Shown piece by piece: positions 1 through 7,916 of a stretch of DNA of 64,000 nucleotides. Under the pieces are notes generated by a model, which saw nothing but the letters and a program-made list of their open reading frames with translations, was not told where the DNA came from and did not search any database. Position 1 is the first letter of the stretch, and every line of letters begins with the position of its first letter. Location: NCBI GenBank assembly GCA_001769535.1, contig MEOH01000024.1, positions 62,001 through 126,000 of the forward strand, given 5' to 3'. The translations under genes and the position numbers were made by a program. This stretch comes from Bacteroidetes bacterium GWF2_38_335. Its GTDB lineage: Bacteria; Bacteroidota; Bacteroidia; Bacteroidales; GWF2-38-335.

Positions 1-62
1 TAGGAGGAACTGTTGTTTCTGCAACCAGAGGACAAAAAATATTGGTTGATTTGAGTTACTAA
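1..62 (+). CDS. C-terminal fragment of an unidentified protein
   Basis: An open frame enters from the left edge and ends at the TAA at 60-62. About 19 residues are visible, ending in VDLSY, followed by a strong hairpin terminator. The fragment is too short to assign to a family. It runs convergently toward rpmH. Confidence 0.5.
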   Translation, partial: GGTVVSATRGQKILVDLSY

Positions 63-82
63 TTCAAAATCATTATAAAAAA

Positions 83-113
83 AATGTCCGCCAATTTGGC
101 GGACATTTTTTTT
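83..113. terminator. Bidirectional intrinsic terminator
   Basis: A perfect 10-bp inverted repeat (AATGTCCGCC, 5-nt loop, GGCGGACATT) is flanked by A and T tracts. It lies between the convergent partial gene and rpmH, so it can serve both strands. Confidence 0.85.
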
Positions 114-186
114 ACCCGTAAACCAACGGACAAAAAAAAAGGATATCTATAGAAATCCTTTTACCAATACCTAAAAGTAAAATATA

Positions 187-348
187 CTAGTACTTCTTAC
201 CTTTCTTTTCGTCAGAAACAGTCAGCTTCTTTCTTCCTTTTGCTCTTCTTGAAGCAAGCACTTTTCTGCCATTGGCTGTAGACATTCTTTCTCTGAAACC
301 ATGCTTGTTTCTTCTCTTTCTGTTTGAAGGTTGAAAAGTCCTTTTCAT
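187..348 (-). CDS. rpmH: 50S ribosomal protein L34
   Basis: This 53-residue, Arg/Lys-rich protein starts [20 protein letters not shown], the classic L34 signature, and continues with the family's [11 protein letters not shown] segment. L34 is a small component of the large ribosomal subunit. Its acidic/lysine tail (SDEKKGKKY) is slightly longer than the 44-46 residues usual in Proteobacteria. A good Bacteroidota-type promoter lies about 50 nt upstream and the gene ends before a bidirectional terminator, so it is probably a single-gene unit. rsmG lies immediately upstream on the same strand, which recalls the classical rpmH-rnpA-yidC-gidAB neighbourhood, although rnpA and yidC are absent. Confidence 0.97.
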   Translation of the reverse strand: MKRTFQPSNRKRRNKHGFRERMSTANGRKVLASRRAKGRKKLTVSDEKKGKKY

Positions 349-395
349 TTTGTTTCTATTTTAATTCTGTTAATACCTTTTTCAAATTCGGACTG

Positions 396-425
396 CAAAA
401 ATAAGGATAAATTTTGAAAATCAAA
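396..425 (-). promoter_or_regulatory. Bacteroidota-type promoter of rpmH
   Basis: Read on the minus strand there is a TTTG -33 box (422-425), 18 bp of spacing and a TATTTTTG -7 box (396-403). This matches the TTTG / TAnnTTTG consensus of the Bacteroidota primary sigma factor. Transcription would start near 389, about 40 nt before the rpmH ATG. It is the most complete promoter I found in the window. Confidence 0.6.
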
Positions 426-504
426 ATAATTAAGGGAAATATTTTATAACTTTATTGGAGATGTTATTCTTATTCGAAAAATTGTTGATAGACACATTTG
501 GATA

Positions 505-1122
505 TTACAGCCCCAAATGAATAATACTCTTAGTCTCAAAAAACTCTTCCTCAAAATAATTTTTGATTGAATGTACCCTGGCTTTTTTAAATTCCTTCAG
601 TTCTTCTGAAAAATCTCCTCCTTTGAGGTAAAGGATTCCGTTTCTTATGCTGTTTCGGTGGCTCAGGCTGACTTTCCCTTTTACAAAAGCAAAGAATTCG
701 GGAAAAGAGGTTACCGCCCTGCTTACAATAAAATCGTATTTTTCCTTCAGATTCTCGGCCCTGCATGCTTCGGCTTTCACATTCTTTAATCCGGTTTCCT
801 TTATTACCTCATTAACAACGGTAATCTTTTTTCCTATGGAATCTACCAGATGGAATTGCGTTTCGGGAAACATGATGGCAAGTGGAATGCCGGGAAATCC
901 TCCGCCTGTGCCCACATCAAGAACCTTGGTGTTAGCTTTAAATTGAACAAGTTTAGCGATGGCCAGCGAGTGCAGTACATGCTTCTCATACAATGAATCA
1001 ATATCCTTGCGCGAAATCAAATTGATTTTTTCGTTCCAGGTACGGTAAATACCTTCCAGTTGCCCAAAACGGACAATCATCTCATCAGTCAGTTCCGGGA
1101 AATATTTATGGATGAGCTCCAT
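505..1122 (-). CDS. rsmG: 16S rRNA (guanine-527-N7)-methyltransferase RsmG
   Basis: A SAM-dependent methyltransferase of the RsmG/GidB family that makes m7G527 in 16S rRNA; loss of this modification typically gives low-level streptomycin resistance. The 205-residue length is normal. The SAM-binding glycine loop VLDVGTGGGFPGIPLA lies near residues 67-82 and the family's N-terminal YRTWNEKINLISRKD segment near residues 26-40. It is the last gene of a glycosyltransferase-sigma-rsmG operon, starting 6 nt after the sigma-factor stop codon. Its closeness to rpmH on the same strand may be a remnant of the ancestral rpmH...gidB cluster. Confidence 0.96.
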   Translation of the reverse strand: MELIHKYFPELTDEMIVRFGQLEGIYRTWNEKINLISRKDIDSLYEKHVLHSLAIAKLVQFKANTKVLDVGTGGGFPGIPLAIMFPETQFHLVDSIGKKITVVNEVIKETGLKNVKAEACRAENLKEKYDFIVSRAVTSFPEFFAFVKGKVSLSHRNSIRNGILYLKGGDFSEELKEFKKARVHSIKNYFEEEFFETKSIIHLGL

Positions 1123-1128
1123 GAAAAA

Positions 1129-1737
1129 TTAAATTTTCTCTGAAGTGTTTTTCAGGGTGTGATAAAGCAGTTCCCTTGCCCTGAAAAGCTGCGCTTTTAC
1201 CGTTCCGATAGGCAGCTCAAGCTCAGCAGCTATTTCTTCGTAGGAATATTCCTTGAAATATCTGAGTTCGATCAGTTTTCTGTAACGGGGCTTTAACTTC
1301 TCAACAATGGTATGCATCAACTTTGTTTTCTGCTCTCTGATAAGATTTTCTTCGGGATCGAGCGTATTTGACTGCAATGGCATCGGACCCGAATCCTGTT
1401 CGGGCAATTCAGATCCTCCCGTATCAAGGGAAATCAGATTGCCTTTTTTCTTTCTCAAAAAATCAATACAATTGTTTGAGGCAATTTTAAACAGCCAGGT
1501 GCTGAATGCGTAGTTGGGCGAGTATTGATCTATATTTTTAAATGCTTTGCCAAATGCCTCAATGGTTAAGTCTTCAGCATCGCTTTTGTTGTTGACCATT
1601 TTGAGCAGCATAAAATAGATGGCGTCACGGTAACGTCCCAGCAAATCGGCATACGCCTTTTGGTCTCCATCCCTTGCAAGTATTACCAACCGGTAATCTT
1701 GTCTGGCTTTTTCTGAAAGATTAGGACTTATTTCCAT
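1129..1737 (-). CDS. ECF-type RNA polymerase sigma factor
   Basis: A 202-residue sigma-70 family protein of the extracytoplasmic-function group. Region 2 (about residues 25-95) has the core-binding and -10 recognition helices with DAEDLTIEAFGKAF and STWLFKIASNNCIDFLRKK. Region 4 (about 140-195) has the helix-turn-helix YEEIAAELELPIGTVKAQLF. A Pro/Gly-rich linker of roughly 30 residues joins them. No anti-sigma factor gene is adjacent; instead the gene overlaps the end of the glycosyltransferase by 10 nt and is followed closely by rsmG. Translational coupling suggests housekeeping expression rather than a classic sigma/anti-sigma module. The target regulon cannot be read from sequence. Confidence 0.92.
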   Translation of the reverse strand: MEISPNLSEKARQDYRLVILARDGDQKAYADLLGRYRDAIYFMLLKMVNNKSDAEDLTIEAFGKAFKNIDQYSPNYAFSTWLFKIASNNCIDFLRKKKGNLISLDTGGSELPEQDSGPMPLQSNTLDPEENLIREQKTKLMHTIVEKLKPRYRKLIELRYFKEYSYEEIAAELELPIGTVKAQLFRARELLYHTLKNTSEKI

Positions 1738-2867
1738 TTATTTTTTTTACCCCTTCTGAATTGGTTTGAAAAATTAACAATTATATAAATTACAGGCAAA
1801 ATTATATCAAACATCAGCGAAAATAACAATAAATCACTTTCATTCAAATGTTTTAACGCTTTTTTAACAATGATAAGTTGTATTAAAAGGCGTAGCGCAA
1901 AGATACTTAAAAGTATTATCCAATTAAAATTTAAAATAAATAATGCTAACAATCCAATGTGAAAAACTGATCGCGAAACCACCTCTGTTCCAAGAACAAA
2001 TCTATGCAGTCTTTTGTACAATGGCCATGTGGTGTGGTGCCTCCTTTTCTGATAAATCCATTCCCCAAAGGTGTGTTTTGGTTCGCTAAGCGTAATGCTC
2101 TCGGGCGACAGTTCAACTGCAGTGTTCCTTGCATTTGCTGTTTCATTCACAAAAAGATCATCATCTCCCGAAAAAATGTGCGAGTGCGAAGCAAACCCCC
2201 GGTTTCTGAAAAACATTTCCTTGCGGTATGAAAGATTCCGTCCTACTCCCATGTATGGCATGCCCAAGGTGGCCAGACCAAGATAGTTCATGGCGGCAAA
2301 AACGGTGTCATACCTGATCAGTTTGTTCAGGAACCCTTTCTTTTTCATGTATCCGCCATAACCCAGGGTAATTTCAATTCCTTGTGAGTAATTGCGCTGC
2401 ATGCTTCTGATCCAGTTTTCGGAAACCGGCTGGCAATCGGCATCAGTCATTAGCAGCAGATCGTTTTTTGCCGCCTTGATGCCTAAAAGCATGGCGAGTT
2501 TTTTCCCGTGCGAAAACTTCTCGTCGGGTTTTATGGTGGTGACTTTTAACCTTGGATATTTTCTTTGCATCTGTTCAAGGATGATATCCGAATTGTCTTC
2601 ACTGCAGTCGTTTACAACTATAACCTCAAAATCCGGATAGTTCTGGTTCAGAATATTGGGAAGGTTCAACTTAAGGTTTTCTTCCTCGTTTTTTGCGCAT
2701 ATTATTATTGAAACTGGCTCGGTTTGGTCAACGATGGTTTTCTTTCGCTTTCCTTTAATCCGACTGTACACAAAAACATAAAAAAACAGCTGAATAAAAA
2801 ATGTTATTGCCAGAACCGATAATAAAATAAGTTCCAATATGCTGATATTCAATCCAAAAATTATCAT
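1728..2867 (-). CDS. Membrane glycosyltransferase, family 2
   Basis: A GT-A fold glycosyltransferase with an N-terminal membrane helix and a C-terminal group of hydrophobic helices, so the catalytic domain probably faces the cytoplasm. Visible motifs are VSIIICAKNEEENL and VIVVNDCSEDNSD (nucleotide-sugar binding), the metal-binding MTDADCQP, a GDDDLFV stretch and a QKRRHHTTW box similar to the QxxRW motif of processive family-2 enzymes. The sugar and acceptor are unknown. I chose the ATG at 2867 because AAAGGAAG lies just before it; an upstream in-frame ATG at 2921 has no such site. The gene overlaps the sigma-factor start. Confidence 0.85.
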   Translation of the reverse strand: MIIFGLNISILELILLSVLAITFFIQLFFYVFVYSRIKGKRKKTIVDQTEPVSIIICAKNEEENLKLNLPNILNQNYPDFEVIVVNDCSEDNSDIILEQMQRKYPRLKVTTIKPDEKFSHGKKLAMLLGIKAAKNDLLLMTDADCQPVSENWIRSMQRNYSQGIEITLGYGGYMKKKGFLNKLIRYDTVFAAMNYLGLATLGMPYMGVGRNLSYRKEMFFRNRGFASHSHIFSGDDDLFVNETANARNTAVELSPESITLSEPKHTFGEWIYQKRRHHTTWPLYKRLHRFVLGTEVVSRSVFHIGLLALFILNFNWIILLSIFALRLLIQLIIVKKALKHLNESDLLLFSLMFDIILPVIYIIVNFSNQFRRGKKNKWK

Positions 2868-2980
2868 ACTTCCTTTAAACGTCAATGTTGCAAGAATAAT
2901 TAAGATTTTACAATACATCAAATATTGATGAATGATTTAATGAGTAACTTATTCACAATTGTTAATTTTAAAATGTTTTG

Positions 2981-3011
2981 CACTCCACACTCCACACTTC
3001 GCACTCCAAAC
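2981..3011. repeat. Short degenerate CACTCCA tandem repeat
   Basis: Three to four degenerate copies of an 8-11 nt CACTCCAC/CACTCCAA unit lie just before the -7 box of tgt. The unit resembles the 14-bp CAACTCCAAACTCC repeat at 5728-5788, so both may belong to the same class of simple intergenic repeat. Confidence 0.5.
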
Positions 3012-3019
3012 TATTTTCC

Positions 3020-3027
3020 TATCTTTG
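3020..3027 (+). promoter_or_regulatory. Promoter -7 box of tgt
   Basis: TATCTTTG matches the Bacteroidota TAnnTTTG -7 consensus exactly and lies 18 nt before the tgt ATG. I see no good -33 TTTG at the expected distance, where the CACTCCA repeat is found instead. Confidence 0.45.
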
Positions 3028-3045
3028 CCCCGAAAATGATTTGGA

Positions 3046-4176
3046 ATGAAATTTAAAATTGAACATGCTGACAATAATTCTAAGGCTCGTGCCGGAGTGG
3101 TTTCAACCGATCATGGACTCATAGAAACACCGATTTTTATGCCCGTTGGAACACTTGGCTCGGTTAAGGGTGTTCACCAGCGCGAACTTTCAGATGATAT
3201 CGACGCAAGGATTATTCTTGGAAATACCTACCACCTGTATCTTCGTCCGGGTACCGATATCCTTAAAGAAGCCGGCGGTTTGCATAAATTTATTAACTGG
3301 AATCGTCCGATACTTACCGACAGTGGTGGTTATCAGGTTTTTTCACTGGCCGAAAACAGAAAACTCAAACCCGAAGGTGCCGAATTCAAATCGCACATTG
3401 ACGGTTCAAAACACATGTTTTCGCCCGAAAAAGTTATGGATATTCAAAGGATCATCGGTGCCGATATTATTATGGCTCTGGATGAATGTACACCTTATCC
3501 CTGTGATTATAAATATGCTGTAAAATCGCTCGAGCTCACCCATCAGTGGCTGGAACGGTGTGTCAGGCATTTCGACGCAGGCGAGGGCTTGTATGGATAC
3601 AGCCAGACTCTCTTTCCCATCGTTCAGGGCAGTGTTTTTAAGGATCTCAGGGAAAAATCAGCCGAATTTATTGCCTCTCTAAATCGTGAAGGAAATGCCA
3701 TTGGCGGTTTATCGGTGGGTGAACCCGAAGAGGAGATGTATTCAATGATTGAAGTGGTTAATAATATTCTTCCAAAAGATAAACCCAGATACTTAATGGG
3801 CGTCGGCACTCCTGTAAATATTCTTGAGGGAATAGCCCGTGGTGTGGATATGTTTGACTGTGTGATGCCTACGCGAAACGGACGAAATGGTATGCTGTTC
3901 ACCATGGAAGGCACCCTGAACATGAAAAATGAAAAGTGGAAAAATGATTTTTCTCCCATTGATGCCGATGGTGTGTCTTTTGTTGACCATCATTATTCAA
4001 AAGCGTATCTTCGTCATCTGATAATTTCGGGCGAAATGCTCGGTGCCCAGATATCCAGCATACACAATCTTGCTTTTTATCTGAGACTGGTGAGGGAAGC
4101 CCGAAAACATATTATTGACGGGGATTTTCATCCCTGGAAAGAAAAAATGGTAAAAATACTTTCTGTAAGATTATAG
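3046..4176 (+). CDS. tgt: Queuine tRNA-ribosyltransferase (tRNA-guanine transglycosylase)
   Basis: Exchanges guanine-34 for the queuosine precursor preQ1 in tRNAs with GUN anticodons. The 376-residue TIM-barrel enzyme keeps the catalytic aspartates (D92 in TDSGGYQVF and D271 in FDCVMPTRNGR) and the GGLSVGEP substrate loop. The structural zinc site is not conserved: the three Cys of the usual CxCxxC correspond to G309, S311 and D314 here, while the fourth ligand H340 (SIHNL) remains. As I recall, other Bacteroidota enzymes share this loss, so it is probably a lineage trait rather than inactivation. An LptF/LptG-type permease follows after 1 nt, so the two are co-transcribed. Confidence 0.96.
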   Translation: MKFKIEHADNNSKARAGVVSTDHGLIETPIFMPVGTLGSVKGVHQRELSDDIDARIILGNTYHLYLRPGTDILKEAGGLHKFINWNRPILTDSGGYQVFSLAENRKLKPEGAEFKSHIDGSKHMFSPEKVMDIQRIIGADIIMALDECTPYPCDYKYAVKSLELTHQWLERCVRHFDAGEGLYGYSQTLFPIVQGSVFKDLREKSAEFIASLNREGNAIGGLSVGEPEEEMYSMIEVVNNILPKDKPRYLMGVGTPVNILEGIARGVDMFDCVMPTRNGRNGMLFTMEGTLNMKNEKWKNDFSPIDADGVSFVDHHYSKAYLRHLIISGEMLGAQISSIHNLAFYLRLVREARKHIIDGDFHPWKEKMVKILSVRL

Positions 4177-4177
4177 A

Positions 4178-5257
4178 ATGTTAAAGAAACTGGATCTATA
4201 TATTATTAAAAAATTCCTCGGCACTTTTTTCTTTGCCATTATCCTCATTATTGGTATTGCAGTAATCTTTGATGCTGCCGAAAATATGGATGACTTTGTG
4301 GATAAAAAGGCCCCGATGAGCAAAATTATTTTTGAATATTACCTGAATTTTGTTCCATATTTTGCCAACCTTTTCTCGGCATTGTTTGTGTTTATTTCAG
4401 TAATTTTTTTCACATCAAAACTTTCATCCAACTCTGAAATCATTGCGATGCTAAGCAGTGGAATAAGTTTCAGACGCCTGCTGGTGCCGTACTTCATTTC
4501 GGCTTTTATCATTGCTGTGTTTTCATATATACTCAGCAATTTTGTGATACCACCCGCTAACCAGACGCGTATTGATTTTGAAAACAAATATCTGAAAAAC
4601 AAATACCAGAACCATGACATGAACATCCACAAGCAAATCAGTCCGGGTTTATATGTATATGTAGAGAGATATCACAACGATGGCAATGTAGGAAACAGGT
4701 TTAGCATAGAAAGAATTGAAGACATGAAACTGGTTTCAAAAACCAATGCCCTCAATATTACCTGGGATACCGTGGCGAAAAAATGGGTTATGGATGTTTA
4801 TTATACCAGAAACCTCAATGGAATGGAGGAAGATCTGATAAAAGGTGCCAAACTTGACACGCTGTTAAATCTTAGTCCGCAGGATTTTATTAACCGCGAC
4901 AATACCAAAGAAACAATGGACTATTGGCAACTTAACGAGCATATTGAAAAATTAAAGCTTGAGGGATCTGATCTGGTAGCCAACTATGTAATTGAAAAGC
5001 ACAAAAGATTATCGATGCCATTTGCCGCGTTTATTCTTGCTCTGATTGGTGTTGCCGTTTCGAGCAGAAAGGTGAGGGGAGGGATAGGGCTTCATTTGGG
5101 TATAGGGCTCGGACTAAGTTTTTCTTACATCATGTTTATGCAGATATCAACAAATATGGCCACAAGCGGAGCAATGGATCCGCTCATCGCTGTATGGATG
5201 CCCAATGTGGTTTTCTCGCTGATTGCCTTTTATATGTATAAACGCGCTCCGAAATAA
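4178..5257 (+). CDS. LptF/LptG (YjgP/YjgQ) family permease
   Basis: A 359-residue inner-membrane protein of the LptF/LptG family, the transmembrane part of the LptBFG transporter that extracts lipopolysaccharide from the inner membrane. It begins LDLYIIKKFLGTFFFA, the typical start of this family, with three helices in the first 125 residues, a soluble periplasmic beta-jellyroll-like region (about 125-270) and three C-terminal helices. I cannot tell LptF from LptG by eye. It starts 1 nt after the tgt stop codon, an arrangement I recall from other Bacteroidota. Confidence 0.9.
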   Translation: MLKKLDLYIIKKFLGTFFFAIILIIGIAVIFDAAENMDDFVDKKAPMSKIIFEYYLNFVPYFANLFSALFVFISVIFFTSKLSSNSEIIAMLSSGISFRRLLVPYFISAFIIAVFSYILSNFVIPPANQTRIDFENKYLKNKYQNHDMNIHKQISPGLYVYVERYHNDGNVGNRFSIERIEDMKLVSKTNALNITWDTVAKKWVMDVYYTRNLNGMEEDLIKGAKLDTLLNLSPQDFINRDNTKETMDYWQLNEHIEKLKLEGSDLVANYVIEKHKRLSMPFAAFILALIGVAVSSRKVRGGIGLHLGIGLGLSFSYIMFMQISTNMATSGAMDPLIAVWMPNVVFSLIAFYMYKRAPK

Positions 5258-5727
5258 GGCGGGATTGTCTTCTGTTGGACTTTGAAAGCAAAGGATATCA
5301 GGCCTGGGTTGCGGAAGAATAAGCTTTAGCGACTTTATGGACTTTCAACTTGACAGACTTTCGACTTGAAGGACTTTCGACTTGAAGGACTTGATAATCT
5401 TACCTTCTGATTAATTTTATCATTCATTTCCGTCGGAATAGTTTTTTTTGTTCTAATGTGTTTGTGGCCGGCGGGCCCCTGGGCAATTGCCCGGGGCTAC
5501 CATAATATAAGCCCTCCAGGCTTATTAACACCCCGACTTGACCGCGTATCGTTGAAGCTTTAACGTTTCACCTACGGCAAGTCTGAAGATAAACCTTTGG
5601 CGAACGAAGGGAGGCACAAAGCCGGGGATGAATTGAATCGGCCCTTTTTAACCTCCAGAGCTAAAGCAAAGGAGGTTAGGTCGTTTGCTTTTTTGGATTT
5701 AAAGAGTTGATCAATACTTCCGACTTT

Positions 5728-5788
5728 CAACTCCAAACTCCCAACTCCAAACTCCCAACTCCAAACTCCCAACTCCAAACTCCCAACT
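5728..5788. repeat. Tandem repeat of a 14-bp unit
   Basis: Four perfect copies of CAACTCCAAACTCC in tandem (5728-5783), followed by a partial fifth copy. A 14-bp period does not keep the reading frame, which argues against coding. Confidence 0.9.
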
Positions 5789-5900
5789 TTACAAACTTTC
5801 GACTTGATGGACTTTCAACTAATTTTGTTATTGATTTGTTAATGCATTCTTAATGCATTCCTAATCCCCGCCAATTCAGATACCACTGTTAATTTTTTCT

Positions 5901-5908
5901 TAATTTTG
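5901..5908 (+). promoter_or_regulatory. Promoter -7 box of the carboxyltransferase operon
   Basis: TAATTTTG matches TAnnTTTG and lies 47 nt before the ATG. No clear -33 box was found. Confidence 0.4.
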
Positions 5909-5955
5909 TGCCTGAAATCTTATAAAAGATTGATTGCTAACTAAAACAAAAACTT

Positions 5956-7500
5956 ATGTCATTAAAAAGAAAAACACTTGAACTTCTAAAACGTAGGGAG
6001 CAGGTTCAGATGGGTGGTGGCGAAGCGGCAATCCAAAAACAAACAGCCATGGGAAAACTTACTGCAAGGGAACGTATCCTTTCTCTTGTTGATAAAGATT
6101 CTTTCCATGAGTATGACTTGTTTGTGGAACATGAAGCACGTGATTTTGATATGGACAAAAAGATTCTGGCCGGTGATGGTGTGATCATTGGTACAGGAAC
6201 TATTTTTGGCGCGCCCATCTGCATTTATGCACAGGATTTTACAGTAGCAGGCGGATCACTTGGTCTGATGCATGCCCGTAAGATTACAAAAATTATGGAC
6301 CACGCCATGAAACTTCAGGTGCCGATTATCGGTATCAACGACTCCGGCGGTGCCCGTATCCAGGAAGGTGTTAACTCACTTGCAGGGTATGGCGAAATTT
6401 TCTACCGCAATACTATGGCATCCGGATTTATTCCCCAGATTTCAGTAATCCTCGGTCCGTGTGCCGGTGGTGCTGTCTATTCTCCCGCTCTTACCGATTA
6501 TGTTTTTGTGGTAGACAAAATTTCGAAAATGTTTATCACTGGTCCCGAGGTGATTAAATCTGTTCTTGGCGAGGAAATTTCTCAGGAAGACCTTGGCGGT
6601 GCCCGCGTTCACAGCGAAATAACCGGTAATGCCCATTTCTTTGCTGAAAGTGAAAAAGAATGTTTTGAGCAAATTAAAAAACTGATCACTTTTATTCCCT
6701 GGAACAATCAGCGCAAAGCCCGTACTTTCAAATCAAAAGAACCACGTAAAAGCTATAAAATTGACGAAATCGTTCCCGGTGATCCCAAACAGCCTTACGA
6801 TGTCAGGGACGTGATTAAATCTGTTGTGGATGATTCAGATTTCTTTGAAATCATGGAAAACTGGGCTAGAAACGTGATTATTGGTTTCGGACGTCTCGAT
6901 GGTGAAACTGTTGGGTTTGTTGCCAACCAGCCTCTTGTTTTGGCCGGTGTTCTTGATGTGGATTCTTCCGATAAAGCCGCACGTTTCATCAGATACTGCG
7001 ATGCTTTTAACATTCCGATTATTACTCTGGTCGATCTGCCTGGTTATCTGCCTGGTGTTGATCAGGAACATGCCGGTGTGATCAGACATGGCGCAAAAAT
7101 GCTTTATGCATATTCTGAAGCTACTGTTGCGAAAATTTCTATTATCCTTAGAAAAGCCTACGGCGGTGGTTATATTGCAATGAACTCACGTCACTTACAT
7201 GCTGATTTTGTATTCGCATGGCCGGGAGCAGAAATTGCCGTTATGGGCCCCGAAGGTGCTGCTAACATCATCTTCAAAAAGGAAATTTCAGAAGCCGAAG
7301 ATCCTGAGAAAATGAGAAAACAAAAAGTTAAGGAGTATAAGGAAAAATTTGCCAATCCTTATGTTGCTGCAGCTAAAGGATACATCGACTCGGTAATTGA
7401 ACCCGAGGAAACCCGTAAGTTCCTTCTTCACGCAATCAAGCTGTCTAGCGATAAAAACGAAGACAGACCAAGGAAAAAACATGGTATACCACCTTTTTAA
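5956..7500 (+). CDS. Acyl-CoA carboxylase carboxyltransferase (beta) subunit
   Basis: A 514-residue biotin-dependent carboxyltransferase of the propionyl-CoA carboxylase beta / methylmalonyl-CoA decarboxylase alpha family. Two crotonase-fold halves are visible: the first with GINDSGGARIQEGV and GPCAGGAVYSPALTDYVF (oxyanion-hole glycines), the second with LVDLPGYLPGVDQE and RKAYGGGYIAMNSRHL. Length and motifs are complete. A free biotin-carrier gene follows after 72 nt, but no biotin carboxylase and no membrane decarboxylase subunit are in the window. The direction (carboxylation of acetyl-, propionyl- or another acyl-CoA, or decarboxylation) cannot be decided from sequence. Confidence 0.93.
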   Translation: MSLKRKTLELLKRREQVQMGGGEAAIQKQTAMGKLTARERILSLVDKDSFHEYDLFVEHEARDFDMDKKILAGDGVIIGTGTIFGAPICIYAQDFTVAGGSLGLMHARKITKIMDHAMKLQVPIIGINDSGGARIQEGVNSLAGYGEIFYRNTMASGFIPQISVILGPCAGGAVYSPALTDYVFVVDKISKMFITGPEVIKSVLGEEISQEDLGGARVHSEITGNAHFFAESEKECFEQIKKLITFIPWNNQRKARTFKSKEPRKSYKIDEIVPGDPKQPYDVRDVIKSVVDDSDFFEIMENWARNVIIGFGRLDGETVGFVANQPLVLAGVLDVDSSDKAARFIRYCDAFNIPIITLVDLPGYLPGVDQEHAGVIRHGAKMLYAYSEATVAKISIILRKAYGGGYIAMNSRHLHADFVFAWPGAEIAVMGPEGAANIIFKKEISEAEDPEKMRKQKVKEYKEKFANPYVAAAKGYIDSVIEPEETRKFLLHAIKLSSDKNEDRPRKKHGIPPF

Positions 7501-7572
7501 CAGATGAAATTCCCCGGGATTCGTTAGTTTAGGGACCATGTAGTCGTTTTAATTAAAAAACACTTGTAAATT

Positions 7573-7884
7573 ATGGAACAGAATTTTAAAACATTAAATA
7601 TTGACAATACCAAGTATAAAACCTTGCTTACTTCAAAATTTGAAAACAGAAAAGCATGGGAAAAACCCGACGAAAATAAAATGCTGAGTTTTATTCCGGG
7701 CACCATCAGAAAGGTATCTGTCGCAGAAGGACAAAAAGTGAAGGAGGGCGAAGTTTTAATTATACTTGAAGCAATGAAAGTAGAAAATAAAATTTTATCC
7801 CCTAAAAACGGAATTATAAAGCTGGTAAATATTAAAACCGGCGATAAAGTTCCCAAAAGTCACTTACTTTTAGAATTTAAATAA
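7573..7884 (+). CDS. Biotin carboxyl carrier protein
   Basis: A 103-residue single-domain biotinyl protein. The biotinylation loop reads EAMKVEN with the modified lysine at K69; a typical loop has EAMKMEN, so the Met-to-Val change is mild. About 35 N-terminal residues precede the domain, and the paired half (GTIRKVSVAEGQKVKEGE) completes the flattened beta-barrel. It presumably shuttles carboxybiotin to the carboxyltransferase encoded upstream. It ends immediately before a strong bidirectional terminator. Confidence 0.92.
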   Translation: MEQNFKTLNIDNTKYKTLLTSKFENRKAWEKPDENKMLSFIPGTIRKVSVAEGQKVKEGEVLIILEAMKVENKILSPKNGIIKLVNIKTGDKVPKSHLLLEFK

Positions 7885-7912
7885 AAAAAACCCGCGAAAG
7901 CGGGTTTTTTTT
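7883..7912. terminator. Bidirectional intrinsic terminator
   Basis: CCCGC-GAAA-GCGGG hairpin with eight A on the left and eight T on the right, between the convergent biotin carrier and ispE genes. Confidence 0.9.
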
Positions 7913-7916
7913 ATTT

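Larger units (their letters stand above)
5258..5955. repeat. Gene-free island of simple repeats and hairpins
   Basis: About 700 nt without a credible gene. It holds several kinds of repeat: degenerate GACTTTCRACTTGAAG units (about 5332-5394 and again near 5795-5819); a 20-nt palindrome centred on GGGCAATTGCCC (5477-5496, one G-T pair); an ATAAGCC/GGCTTAT hairpin (5507-5525); TAACCTCC/GGAGGTTA arms around a 14-nt loop (5649-5678); four exact copies of the 14-mer CAACTCCAAACTCC (5728-5783 plus a partial copy); and two copies of TTAATGCATTC near 5840-5860. A TAATTTTG box at its right end probably drives the next gene. Short open frames here are repeat translations. Confidence 0.75.

Noticed and set aside
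3146-3523. A 125-codon frame overlapping tgt in another frame
   Set aside because: Tgt is complete with its catalytic motifs; the other frame has no family features.
5572-5778. A 68-codon minus-strand frame in the 5.3-5.9 kb island
   Set aside because: Its start is just a translation of the 14-bp tandem repeat (alternating Glu/Leu/Gly/Val/Trp), so it is not credible.
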